Assembly: GCF_016097555.1 (NCBI RefSeq)
Contig: NC_054706.1
Coordinates: forward strand, 73,500,674-73,564,673
Source of the DNA: Gigantopelta aegis
Lineage: Eukaryota; Mollusca; Gastropoda; Neomphalida; Peltospiridae
Reading direction: 5' to 3'
DNA: 64,000 nucleotides
The notes below the pieces were generated by a model. The model searched no databases. It was given only the letters and a program-made list of their open reading frames with translations, and was not told the origin of the DNA. The position numbers and the translations under genes were made by a program. The stretch's first letter is position 1. Each line of letters opens with the position of its first letter. Below are positions 1-12,621 of this stretch, piece by piece.

Positions 1-460
1 TGAACTTGTGTTGGGGATGGGATTTACACATATTCTGGCTCTCAGCTTCAAAGTGGGGGCGTATCCCGCAACCTCCCATGTCTGTTTGTATAAATGTATA
101 CACAATGCATGCTTAATACAATATTTGTAAAATACACATATTCTGGCTTTCAGCTTCAAAGTGGGGGCGTATCCCCCAACCTCCCACGTCTGTCTGTATA
201 AAGTATACACAATGCATGCTCAATACAATATTTGTAAAATACACATATTCTGGCTCTCAGCTTCAAAGTGGGGGCGTATCCCCCAACCTCCCACGTCTGT
301 TTGTATAAAGTATACGCAGTGCATGCTTAATACAATATTTGTAAAATACACATATTCTGGCTCTCAGCTTCAAAGTGGGGGCGTATCCCCCAACCTCCCA
401 CGTCTGTTTGTATAAAGTATACACAATGCATGCTTAATACAATATTTGTAAAATACACAT
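1..460. repeat. 107-bp minisatellite, about 4 copies, runs off the left edge
   Basis: The word tattctgg recurs at 31, 139, 246 and 353, giving periods of 108, 107 and 107 bp. Each unit carries a short GC-rich block (gtgggggcgtatcccccaac) in AT-rich sequence. The plus-strand open frame across it (161-415) is a by-product of the repetition. Confidence 0.9.
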
Positions 461-1060
461 GTAAATCTCCAAATCAAATGCTTATGGTGCTAAAATATAT
501 TTATTGATATTTACATGTATATTGAATCTTGTGATTTTTATGTCTTTTGTCATAATGGGATTAACAGTTTATTATTTGAATATAGAATTATTAAAAATGG
601 AAGGTTTAGTTGCTATATATAATCCATATAAATATAATTACTATTCATGTAAGCATGGATGGCTAAATTTTTGTTGCTATAATAATGTAACTGAAAAATA
701 TGATGGGTTAAATATAGTACTGAACACAAAACTCTGTTTTCAAATGTTAACTGTTTTTAAAACAATATCAAATGTATTAATAAGATGCTTTTCGTGAACA
801 AACAGGTTTCTGCCACAAAGTGATTAAATGCAATAATAAAATTGTAAGTTTTCTTGATGTTTGTTATGATGTGATATTAGATGTTTAAAGTGCATCAACT
901 ACATCTGGAATTAATTCACAAAACATAAGTTTATGCTTCGTTCATTAGAAGTCATGAATATCTTATTTTCCAATTCACAAATTGTGAAGAGCATTTGTTT
1001 GGCGAAATAATCCACAGGCACAACTACGGTGGTATTTTCTGTCTCAGGTCTTCATAACTC
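461..1060. other. AT-rich sequence, no recognised feature
   Basis: A 97-codon open frame (504-797) is present, but it is AT-driven and low-complexity with no recognisable domain. I see nothing else supportable here. Confidence 0.6.
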
Positions 1061-1062
1061 GT

Positions 1063-1290
1063 GGTACATTTGGTATATGTAACTATCGAGATGGTATCAT
1101 CCCAGCCAGTGCACCACAACTGTGGTATGTACTATCCTGTCTGGGATATTCAATATAAAAGATCCCTTGCTACTAATGGAAAAATGTAACAGGTTTCCTC
1201 TGTAAGACTATGTCAAAATCACCAAATGTTCAACATCCAATAGCTGATGATTAATAAATGAATGTGCTTTAGTGGTGTTAAACAAAAAAA
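1063..1290 (+). mobile_element. SINE, body and tail, 5' truncated
   Basis: It shares the body (ccagtgcaccacaactg, ataaaagatcccttgct) and the tail (tgattaataaat, gtggtgttaaacaaa) of SINEs found on both strands of this window. The tRNA-like head is missing or very diverged. Confidence 0.8.
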
Positions 1291-1309
1291 CTTTAAATAA
1301 GAAACTATT

Positions 1310-1550
1310 GAGATGGATGCATCTCTGTGGTAGAGTACACACCTGAAGTGTGACAGTTAACAGTCATGGACCAGTTATATTTCCCCCTCATCCCATTACT
1401 GGTATATCAAAGATCATAGTATATACTGTTATGTCTGGAAAAATGCATAATGAAAGATCCATTTGTTATTTGGAGTTATCTATGTGGCAGCAGTGGATTT
1501 CTTAATGTGCCGAGGTATTAAACAAACACTCCTTTCTTTTCCTTTCCATA
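1310..1550 (+). mobile_element. Degenerate tRNA-headed SINE fragment
   Basis: It opens with an A-box-like stretch (ctgtggtagagtacacacct) and ends in ccgaggtattaaacaaacactcc, which resembles the SINE tails elsewhere. The body is strongly diverged. Confidence 0.5.
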
Positions 1551-1847
1551 ACTGTCGTTCAGTTTCAGCAAGTACTGTATCAAGTACTGACTATGAATAC
1601 ATTTCATTTGGTCCAGACATTTCTGCTTTATTTATTTCACCTGGCCAGTCATGACTTTGAATTTATCACAAGTCCTGACCGTTAGTCTAAAGTTAGTGCT
1701 AAATATCACATCTGTGTATAATCCACAGCAACTGTATTTATACCACCTCTAGTGGATCAGGGGCATATCACAGGTTCTGTCATCTGAGAAACAAACTGCA
1801 CATGAAGCATTCTTAGCAGTAATTAGGAGTAGTTTGTTGTAGATATT

Positions 1848-2150
1848 TCGGGATGGGTCAGTTGAGTGCTCACTTGAGATGCTTGTGTTACAGAATCAAA
1901 CTATCTCGGTGGATCCATTCAACTGATTGGGGTTTTTCTCATTCCATCCAGTGCACCACAACTGATGAAAGACTGGTATGTGCTTTCCAGTCTGTGGGAA
2001 AGTGCATATAAAAGATCCCTTGCTGCTAATGGAAAAAATGTAGCAGATTTCCTCTGACGACTAAATGTTTGAATTGCCAAATGTTTGACATTCAATAGCC
2101 GATGATTAATTAATCAATGTGCTCTAGTGGTGTCATTAAACAAAACAAAC
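1848..2150 (+). mobile_element. tRNA-derived SINE, near full length
   Basis: A tRNA-like head (gagtgctcacttgagatgctt, then a degenerate B box) precedes the body (cattccatccagtgcacca, ataaaagatcccttgctgc) and the tail ending gtggtgtcattaaacaaaac. It belongs to the same family as the copy at 38568. Confidence 0.85.
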
Positions 2151-2335
2151 TATATATACATGTACTTTGTATATATTCCAACTTAACATATGCAACCACT
2201 ACTAATTAAACAATGTGTTGGATGTTATAGACATTGTTCAAATGTTTACATTGTTGAATGTTCTACACAAAGTGTAAACACTGCCATATGTTTCACATGT
2301 AATTAATGACCACTGGCAGTAGGGGAATAATGTAG

Positions 2336-2493
2336 GTGGTTATGGACGCCTCGTGGAAATGCCAGAAGTAACCACAAAACACTCCGAATGGTTAGGTAAA
2401 GTTCAAAACTTAACAGGAGCTGCCAGATCAGTAACAAATAAGATAGAATTCAAAGAAGAGAAAGGAAAAGGGGCAGTGAGATTTAAAAAATAA
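2336..2493 (+). CDS. Candidate terminal coding exon of an unrecognised gene
   Basis: The frame is open from 2323 to a TAA at 2491-2493 and reads as a plausible C-terminus: a mixed-composition, charged segment containing MPEVTTKHSEWLGKVQNL and ending GKGAVRFKK. Its composition is unlike the AT-rich junk frames nearby. AATAAA motifs overlap and follow the stop, as at a transcript end. A possible splice acceptor is the AG at 2334-2335, but its pyrimidine tract is poor. I do not recognise the family and found no partner exon between 460 and 2300, so upstream exons may lie outside the window. It could also be a gene fragment or chance. Confidence 0.4.
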
Positions 2494-3695
2494 ATAAATA
2501 ATAAAACCATTGCATTATTCCCAAATGTGGCATTCCAATTCTAGTACAAACACCACATTCTGGTATTGCCAGCAATAAAGGCATTTGCAATTCAAGATCA
2601 TGTGACAGTGTATTAATGGTCAACTAATTTTGTAATTAGCTAGATTATTTTAATAACTATTATTCGGGCATAAAAATGACATAGGGACCAAAAAAAACCT
2701 GGGAAAAGTGCAGGGGTTTTCAGTAAAAAGATTTTTAGCAAAGACAACAACAGGTTTCAGATGGTGCTAAAATCTAGAATTCCAGATTTTCCCCTCTGAT
2801 TATTCATGAATCACATTTATTTATTTCTCATGGTGACTGCACTATAAAACAATTTAAGACGACAACAACCATGAGATGATATTGGAATACATTTTATTAA
2901 TTCAAACAGTGTGAAAAATAAATGCACTGTATATATAAAAATACACAAACATGATCTATTTCTCCATTACATAACATTAATTCAGTTTCTTACTCTCTTA
3001 ACCTTGCATCCTGTCAATCAAACTGACTCAACAAAGCAAGTTCTATACTGGATCCATGACTAAAATGTCCACAACAATTTAGATATGTAATATGCTATTA
3101 TGTTAGACTGTTTATTAAGAAAGAGAGAATAGTTAACAAGATAGTTTCAGATGAAAGCCAAGGCATTTTTTTACAAATAGTTTTATGCTTAAAAAGCTAA
3201 AATTGGATAAAAAGCTTTTTTAAAAAAAATCATATTTCTGCTTTAAAACAGTGGTCATGACCACAATTACAGACAAAAATATTTCTTTAAGAATTTTTTT
3301 TTTCCAAAGACATTTTAGTGTCTGTAATTAAATAGGACAAATTGTAAATAATGCAAAAGAATAATGGTTCAGGACGGATAATAAACATTTAATGAAATAT
3401 CTTCACAACTTTAGTGAAAACAAGTGGACATACAAATAAAAATGTATTTAAATAAATAAATAAATAAACAGGAACAAATATTACATAAAAATTATACTAG
3501 TATCACAAAATACATCACAAAATACAGTTGCTAACATCTTTAAAAGTGAAAGCCTTGTGTAGACAATAACTAGTCTGTGACTGCTAATAACTGCCCATTA
3601 AGCACCCAAATGATGAATGAGCAAGCTTAGTTTTAAGGCAACAAACTCTTAACGGATGCCACAACACGAATTAAAAAAAAAGCATAGTGGAATAT
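2494..3695. other. AT-rich non-coding sequence
   Basis: No convincing open frame or exon on either strand. Near 2890 the forward sequence tttattaattc would read as an AATAAA-type signal on the minus strand, so part could be a 3' UTR of a minus-strand transcript. That is speculative. Confidence 0.4.
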
Positions 3696-3814
3696 CACTG
3701 GCATAGCCCCAATCACACCTGTTTTCCCCACCACCTTTTATATTAGACTGATAGACCCACTCCACCCTCAATGTGGGTGCCCACTCCCAATATAAAATCT
3801 TAGCTATGCCAGTG
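3696..3814. mobile_element. Fold-back MITE, 119 bp
   Basis: It is bounded by perfect 12-bp inverted repeats, cactggcatagc at 3696 and gctatgccagtg ending at 3814. There is no coding capacity. Confidence 0.8.
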
Positions 3815-4597
3815 TGAAATGTATCCATTACATCTGGATTCCATTTCCCTTTATATTATGTTTTAATTTAAAACACCTCTAAAATGTGTGAAGAAGTAAA
3901 TGACACCATTAGTGATCCATACAAACACAAAATAATACTGACAGCAGTGATTAGACAACTAGTAACAAATGAACAACATCCACATCTCTCATATATTGTA
4001 CACATCCTTTCATATACATTTATTTCTTACATCCGCCTATGGTTCCAGTACAATGTCCTGTGCACTCCCCTCCACCATCTGTCCTGTTTGTCTCTGACAA
4101 GTTAATGCTTAGTCTGAGAGAAGCTGGTAGTCGGTCAGAGATGGAGCCATATCAGTTTTAATTTAGATACTTATTTTTCCAGCATTGTGTAGCTTTTGTT
4201 TTCATATTTTTTTTAATGAAATACTAAAGATTCTTAATTTTTTAATACAAATTAAAAAAAATTGTGAAATGAAAATTGGACAGACTACATTTTTGTGTAA
4301 TGTGTAATCAAGTGAATAAATAAGACTAGAGAAAATGAAAACAAAATTCTGTACTTAGACTGGCAAAATGAAGGTAGCAGATAATCATTAAATAAAGGAA
4401 TTGGTTTAGCACTGTAAATCTATCGTGTCTGCAAAATCAAAGTCAGCTGCTCCAATTTCTGTCAAATTACTGGAACCAATTTTGCTTTAAGTTGGCTGCT
4501 TTACAAATTTATTGTTAAAAATGTATTATTTGTTGCTAATAAATATATTTTAGATTGTTAACAGAAAACTTGATATTACAGCTGCCAAATACATGTA
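3815..4597. other. AT-rich non-coding sequence
   Basis: I see no supported gene. A short minus-strand peptide ending LTDYQLLSD before a stop near 4105 was considered and rejected for lack of an acceptor. Confidence 0.4.
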
Positions 4598-6029
4598 CAG
4601 TGTACCCTTGATTTATTGCCCCCCGATTTAACGCCAACCTCGCATACCGCCAACTTTCTTTAAAGTACCGTTTTCATTCATGTTTATTTCCCTGTATATA
4701 ACGCCTCCCTCAGTATCTGCCATCCGCCAACGACGTTTTTGAACCGAACTCCATTTAGCTATTATAATTCCCTCGATTTTGCCGCCAATGGTCTGGTCAC
4801 AAAGTTGATTATAGTGACATAATTACTAGCGATCTGTTGATTGGGGAAATCCTATCACCATTGTACACTGGCAGTACACACTGAATCTGTTTTTGTTTAT
4901 TGTGTAGCAATTAACGGATGTAAGTGCTAGAATTGTTTAGGCAGGCGCAGTGTTTGTGTCCAATCAACACTCGGTATAGAAAGAACAGCCACTATAGTGA
5001 TCACGTGACAGAGGGGTGCATTAGATTCATTATTTCAATTGCGGATTGTTACATCGGGTCTTTGAAGTGCTGGCAGCAACGACTCAAGTTTAATTAATAA
5101 ACAAACTTTAGGTAAGTTTTATTATGCTCAAGCATATTTCGACCATGGCCTATGTTAAGTTGCTATTTAGCTTTGGCATAAATACGACGACACCAGTAAC
5201 ACATTTTATTACAGCAGAATGGATTTAAAGCGAAAACGTATCATATTAGACGCAGTTAAAAAAATAGAAATTGTTCAGTACTCGAAGATAAATTCAACTA
5301 AAAGTCTACAAGATATAGCCAATCACTTTTCAGCGTTGTGGGCCTATCCTGTAAAACGAAGGACAGTTGGCGATATTCTACTTCAAAAGGAAAAGTGGGA
5401 AGATGAAACTGTCTAACTGGCCCGAAAAAAAATGAAATTGGCAAAACACACCGATTTGGAAGAAGCATTATTCTTATGGTTCAGCAATGCCTGTGCTCAA
5501 AATGTCCCTATTACAGATGAAATTCTGAGAGTTAAAGCCAGGTCCTTTGGTGATGAACTAAACATTTCCGACTTCGCGTATTCTAATGGGTGGCTGCAGA
5601 GGTTCAAGTCGAGACACAGCATCGCGCAGCATATTATTTCAGGTGAAAGTGCCGGGGTTGACAAACAGCTGATTGCTAATGGGCGAACCAAGGCCAGTGA
5701 CATTATCAAGAATTACGCCTTAAAAGATGTGTACATCAAAAAAGATTAAAGAACAAAAATAAATGTATTTCACAGATCGATTGAAACGCATACATGTGCG
5801 CGTTTTACGTTTTAGTGTATTGACTTGCCATGTTTATAGACAAATAAAATAATAATCTTGTTACCTGGTTGTTGTTACTTTTGTTACTGTTATTTACATT
5901 TAAAACATATGTCATATTCTTGACATTCAACAACTTAAAAAAAAATTAAGTTTGGTAGTAAACCCAAGGCAACTCGATATAACGCCAAAATTATTTTGGA
6001 ACATTGGTTGGCATTAAATCAAGGTACTG
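4598..6029 (+). mobile_element. Tigger/pogo-like DNA transposon, 1,432 bp
   Basis: Imperfect terminal inverted repeats begin CAGTGTACCCTTGATTTATT on the left and, reverse-complemented, CAGTACCTTGATTTAATG on the right. TA dinucleotides flank both ends (4596-4597 and 6030-6031), as expected for the Tc1/mariner superfamily. Inside is a two-domain DNA-binding coding region (5219-5749) with no catalytic domain, so it is non-autonomous. The element ends 27 bp downstream, in gene orientation, of the EVG1 stop codon. Confidence 0.85.
5219..5749 (+). pseudogene. Tigger/CENP-B-type DNA-binding protein, in-frame stop, no DDE domain
   Basis: The first 65 codons look like a psq/CENP-B N-terminal helix-turn-helix (KRKRIILDAVKKIEIVQ, then SLQDIANHFS). 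A TAA at 5414-5416 interrupts. Reading resumes in the same frame, with ATG at 5432, through a Tc5/CENP-B-type domain (LEEALFLWFSNACAQNVPIT, SYSNGWLQRFK-like SNGWLQRFKSRH) to a TAA at 5747-5749. The frame is otherwise continuous over 177 codons, so one nonsense change broke it. The DDE catalytic domain expected in Tigger transposases is absent. A splice-like pair precedes the ORF (ttaggtaagt near 5109, ttattacag near 5209), suggesting a 5' intron. Confidence 0.75.
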
Positions 6030-6055
6030 TACATGATTCTTTGAAAGAGATTTTG

Positions 6056-6175
6056 TTACGAAACTTCTGTATGTGACATTCCCTGTTCATTGACTCGACG
6101 CTTCTCATCTTCTGCGATCAGCTTTTCAAGTTCCATTGTCCTCTTTTTGTCTATCACTTCCATCTCGCGTATTTT
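6056..6175 (-). CDS. EVG1-like coding exon 8 (stop)
   Basis: Acceptor tttgtttttag. Encodes KIREMEVIDKKRTMELEKL and a basic/acidic tail ending HTEVS, then TAA at 6058-6056. The Tigger element begins 27 bp further on, so the 3' UTR or polyadenylation site must lie in or beyond that insertion. Confidence 0.88.
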   Translation of the reverse strand, partial: KIREMEVIDKKRTMELEKLIAEDEKRRVNEQGMSHTEVS

Positions 6176-9100
6176 CTAAAAACAAATTAAATATCCACTT
6201 GATTGACTGATATATATTTTATTGTACAAAGAACAAAAGAATCGTACACAAGTTTGACAACTTACGAGGCCCTCTCCTATATACATACAATATATCCACC
6301 TATAAGAAATAGTGAAAAATTAGGTGGGCATTGCTTTTTTCATTTCTTTGAAATTTCTGTCAAGAAATCCAATGTGGATTGTATTTTTCATAAATATAGA
6401 TGTTGTTTTAAATAATGATAACAAAATACAAGTTTCTCGATTTGATTTTAGTGTCTAAAATGGGTCATAACTTATTAACACTGTTACTAGGGCCAACAAA
6501 CCTGTGATATTTCTGTGTCGATCATATGTTGATAGTCTTTGGCTTTGCCTAGTTTTACCATTTTTTTCATAAATTCACGTCTATCTTCAATTTCTTTTTG
6601 CACTGAAATAAAAACATATTATTTACTAATTATGTTATTAAAAATTATTTTTGTGCTGATAATCCACTGAAACATGAAAATAATTCTTAATGGTTATTTT
6701 TTATTATCCAAGAAACTACTTTTTATGAGGCAAAACACTTATTTTGTTGTTATTTCTCAATATAAAAAATAGAATGATTAAACAGTAAACCTTTACTTAT
6801 GTTGGAGCAAACATAAATTTCACCTTGTATTACCGTATTTTCCGGCTTATTACACGCACTGGTGTATAAACCGCACCCCTTGTTTTTAGACCAAGTTCCG
6901 ACCTTTGTTCATACATAAACCGCACCTTTAAATAAGCCACAGTTAAAATAAAGCCACAATCTTAATTACAGTTAACTATTGTTTGCATTTAATAATAATA
7001 AAGAGATCCATTCTCCCTTAAATTCAAACAATAAACAATTGTTGATTGTGTTGCTTTCAATTTCATTTCACCTAATGGGAAAGTTTCGAACATATGAACA
7101 AGAACTTGATAATGCTAATTTCGTAATCTTGCATTAGTTGCAAAGAAAAAACAAATACATGATAATATTTTATTTGTTCCAGTATGATTACAAAGCGTGA
7201 ACCCCCCCAAAAAGGGCACAAGTGAAAATTACTAGTACATCTACTCACTCGATTGCAAAACACGCGTTTCTCTGTAACCTAACTAACGACGGCCTTTAAT
7301 ATATATATATATATATGCCGAGAATTATATATGTATAATTACATGTAATATAATGAAATACATTACAACAACGTTATGCTCTGTATAAATTAGCGGGCCA
7401 ATTAGATTGGAAATGTCGACATTTAATACAAACATTACAGGTACTCCGATTATGTGATTTTAATTCGCAAGCTTCGTACTAAACTTAAATTTTGATATAT
7501 TAATTAAAAACATTACAAACAGGTTAGAAACAGTGGCGTTAAAGATATCAAGAAACTGTTTTGATGTCCTTGTTAAGGTCCGGCTTTTGCAATTGTAATT
7601 GTATCAGGTGCCATTGTTTAGGCTGCCACTGGCTTTTTATCTGCAATATTGAACATGCAAGTTGGGTGTGTTCATTACAAAGTATAACAACACTACTTTG
7701 TATAATATGAGGAAAGTTACTTCATTTTAGAACATCTGACAAACACATCTCATGCACTACTAACAATAAATGTTACAGAAATCAAACTAAGAAAGTTCGC
7801 GGATGAGTCCATTTTTGAAACTGTAAGTATAACGATACACAAGTGATGTATTGTTTCTAGCCTGACTAGACTATTAATAAAGAGCCATTCCATTGCAATA
7901 CTTCAGTCCCAGTCATTTGGTATGCTATATTATTATTATGAGAATGAAAAAAAAAAGTTCTGGTTTATATGCACAGCGGTTACCATTAAATTCATAAATA
8001 AAGCACACCGTTTTATAAACCGCACCTTACAATTCACAGTAAAAAAGTAGCGGCTTATATGCCGAAAAATACGGTAGCTTGTAATATAACTGAGAAAACC
8101 TACATGCACAATTTTACTTTTCAAGAAACCAATGTTGATCTAAAAAAATAATTAAATACATCAACCGAAATCAGATTTGTCACTAAAGAGGTCTAAATGA
8201 ATACCACATACATTCTTCAAATCTGTCTGTTTCATTTTCCTCACGTGGTTCCACTCGTTCTCGTACTTTCTTTTTGTAAACGTTTGGATTGTCTTCTCCA
8301 TACGCCATGATGTTCGCAAGTTTCTCTTTCTCACGGGCTGAGCGTGTAGCTATGTGTACAGACAAAAACAACTGTTACAACTATGAATAACACCATCTCT
8401 GGATGACAAGAGAAAATATAGTTGTATTTATTCAAATTAATATGTCAATTTTGTTTTATGAAATGTTATGGGTGTTTGTCAAATGTTGCATATTGTTATC
8501 AAAATATATCTGTATATAATAATAATAATAAACAAAAAGAATATTTACCTATCAGATTGGAAATGTTTTAGTCCAAAATTAGGAATAAACAATAACACAG
8601 CCTTTGATGAATGATGTCGATTATTGGTCTAGAAACATAGGTGTTAAAACCTGGATTTGTTGAATAGCTGTGACTTCAGATGTTGAACATTTTAGATCAT
8701 TCTTGCAGTTGAAACTTTCCCATATAAATTTAAATTAATATGTCAATTTTGCTTTATGAAATGTTATGGGTAAGGGAAGGGGTTGCTTATCATTATAAAA
8801 ATTTCTTACACACCTGTTGGTGAGAACACCATGCGTTATTTTTGGTTACACATACTTGTTTACACATGTATAGGTGTTAACAATATCAAGACATATGACT
8901 GGTTGTTCTAGGTAATGACCAGGTCACCAATGCCATACAACCAATGAAAAACTACACGATGGAAATTTATTACACTGTGAGTCACAGTGACGTATAGTTA
9001 ACCTGACATTCATATGTCTCTGACACATAAGTTAGTAAAGTTCAATGGCTGTAAATAATTTTTAGTCAAAAAAGATGTTAAAATTTACGTAAAACCTGGT

Positions 9101-12100
9101 TTTTGAGGATATGTAAGAAATAGAATAATACATTTGTGTCTTTTAGATACCATTTATCTCACAACTTGTTTAAAAACGTATCAAACTTGTTGAAACTTTC
9201 CTATATAAAAAGAAATTATCCCATATAAAAAGGCATTGTCCATAACAACAGATAACTTATAAATTAATACTTAAATTTGGTGGATGTCAACACATTCTTA
9301 AAAGAAATACCATAGATGAGTACTGTGAGTTGTGTATTTCACCTCAATGGAATAGATTTGAATACATCTACCGTCAGTAATATATGTCATTTGTACTATA
9401 TACTAAATAAAAACACTGACACTGAAGTCTGAGAACCCTATGATACTTACGTCCTTGGGGTGGCAAGTATTCAGGCTTTTCAAATGCTCCCTGTCTCTCC
9501 ATTGTGTCTCGTGTTCTTAGTCCTCCAGAATATGTACTATAGTAAAATAACACAGACATCAGATTACTATAGCACTGGTGGCAAGCAATTCTACGAATAA
9601 CAGTTATAGCATGGTAGGATTATTACAGTGTGTATGCAGTTCTATGAATAACAGTTACAGCATGGTGGGATTATTACAGTGTGTATGCAAAGAAAGAAAG
9701 AAATGATTTATTTAACGACGCACTCAGACATATGGTTAAGGACCACACATAGTTTTTGAGAGGAAACCCGCTGTCGCCACTACATGGACTACTCTTTCCA
9801 ATTAGCAGCAAGGGATCTTTTATTTGCGCTTCCCACATACAGGATAGCACAAACCATGGCTTTTGTTGAACCAGTTATGGATCACTGGTCAGTGCAAGTG
9901 GTTTACACCTACCCATTGCGCCTTGCGGAGCACTCACTCAGGGTTTGGAGTCGGTATCTGGATTAAAAATCCCATGCCTCGACTGGGATCCGAACCCAGT
10001 ACCTACCAGCCTGTAGACTGATGGCCTAATAGTGTGTATGCAGTTCTGTGAATAACAGTTACAGCATGGTGGAATTATTACAGTGTGTATGCAGTTCTAT
10101 GAATAACAGTTACAGCATGGTGGAATTATTACCGTGTGTATGCAGTTCTATGAATAACAGTTACAGCATGGTGGGATTATAACAGTGTGTATGCAGTTCT
10201 ATGAATAACAGTTACAGCATGGTGGAATTATTACAGTGTGTATGCAGTTCTATGAATAACAGTTACAGCATGGTGGAATTATTACAGTGTGTATGCAGTT
10301 CTATGAATAACAGTTACAGCATGGTGGGATTATAACAGTGTGTATGCAGTTCTGTGAATAACAGTTACAGCATGGTGGGATTATAACAGTGTGTATGCAG
10401 TTCTGTGAATAACAGTTACAGCATGGTGGGATTATTACAGTGTGTATGTAGTTCTGTGAATAACAGTTACAGCATGGTGGGATTATAACAGTGTGTATGT
10501 AGTTCTATGAATATCAGTTACAGCATGGTGGGATTATAACAGTGTGTATGCAGTTCTGTGAATATCAGTTACAGCATGGTGGGATTATAACAGATGGTAT
10601 GTAATTTAAGGAATAACAGTCATACATGGCATGTAGTATGGTGGGATTATTAACATAGAATAGTGGGATTACAACTAAAGATATGCAATTCTATGAATAC
10701 CAGGTATAGAAAGGTGGTATATTAAATTATTAACAAATGGAATGAAATTCCACAAATAAAAGTTATAGAATGGTGGGTTTACAACGTGGTATGCAATTCT
10801 AGGAATAATAGTTATAGAATGGTGGAATTATAACAGATGGTATGCAACTTCAGGAATAACAGTCATACATGTACATGTAGTATGGTTGGATTATAACAGA
10901 TGGTATGCAATTTTAGGAATAACAATAATAGAATGGTGGGATTATAACAGATGGTATGCAGTTTTAGGAATAACAATAATAGAATGGTGTGATTATAACT
11001 AATGATATGCTATTCTATGAAAAACCAGTCATAGAATAGTGGGATTACAACTAATGGTATGCAATTCTATGAATAAACAGTTATAGAATGATGGGCTAAC
11101 AACCAATGGTATGCACTTCTATGAATACTAGTTATATAACGGAGGGATTATAACATGTTATGATGTCCTACAAATAACATTTATAAAATTTATGATTCAG
11201 TAACAAACATGACACAAATTAAAACAACATACAAAGGACTAAACATATTTCCTTGAACAAGTAAATGATAAACAAGTCAGAATACTCTAATCATAATGGA
11301 CTCGAATAGTATGTAGTCAAACCAATAAAACAGGATCTGCTTTAAAGATTAAGAATATGAAAGCTCACCTTGGATGCCGAATATCTTTGTTGCAGTTCAG
11401 TTCTTTGCTTTAATGAGTAAGGGAAATACAAGATTAAAATATTGATGCTGAATTTCTTTACCTGAGCTTAATAACTTTGCCTTGTTTTTGTACTGGTCTT
11501 GGCTGTTTTGGACGGGCACTGGATGTTGGTGCCACCTCCGATGGAAGTGTAGAACCACCTATTGATATGAAACCATTCATTATCTGTTATGCTATACAAG
11601 TAATTAACTAAACACAATCATTGTATAGTCTCGCTTTTTGCACAAATCTAAAAATACATAATTTTCTAAACCTTTTGCAAAAAGACAACATTTCTTCTAA
11701 TATTCATTTACAACTAATTATTACTGAAAATCTGATGACTATAAATCATTTATTATTATTGAGGACATGAGAATAAAAATTAAAATAGTAAATATTTTTC
11801 ACTCGATTAACAATTTACAATTTTCTCTAATTTAATCAAATGATTAGTATACACATGTACTATATTTCATGTACAATCTTTCTTATATTCCACACACAAT
11901 ATTTATGTCTATAAATAATTTCTCTTTTACTTGACTTTATTATATATAAAACCACACGGTCAAATACTGATTTTATGTTAATTGTATATGAAATGTGATT
12001 TAGAGTGAGAGCTATAATATTTAATTTATGTATATCCTACTATACACAATCATTCAAAAACTTACTTCTAAGAGTTTTTTCCAAATGTCTCTGTTGAAAA

Positions 12101-12561
12101 TTTGTCAGCTTAGATTCTTTCATCATTTCTGGACAAAAAACAAAAAGTTAATTATGTATGTTGAGACAAGTATAAAGAACACATTATTACAAGTAATAAG
12201 TAAACATTTATGTTTTTAATATTTCTTATCCATCCATTCACATATAATTGCAGTTGTAGGTCACTGATTTGTTACCAAAAAACCCCCAATTATTTGGAAA
12301 GATTAGTCAGAAAGAGTTCTGAATTTCCCCCCGTTATTAATATTTGTTATATTCATCAATACTAACCCTAATGTTATATATAGGGGGGGGGGGGGGGGGC
12401 GGGATAAGGAACTTTTGCCGATTAGTCAACAGGCAATGCCTATATTAAGGCTTCTTCTAAATTATACAAAATACAGATCTATGCAACAATGTAGTATTTA
12501 AAAAAATTACTTAATAATACGAAGTCAAATATATTATATGAAAAAGTAAGAAAGAGAGAAA

Positions 12562-12621
<60 letters not shown>

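Noticed and set aside
4085..4145. Minus-strand peptide MAPSLTDYQLLSD followed by a stop
   Set aside because: It looked like a protein C-terminus, but a stop lies five codons upstream and no usable acceptor lies between.
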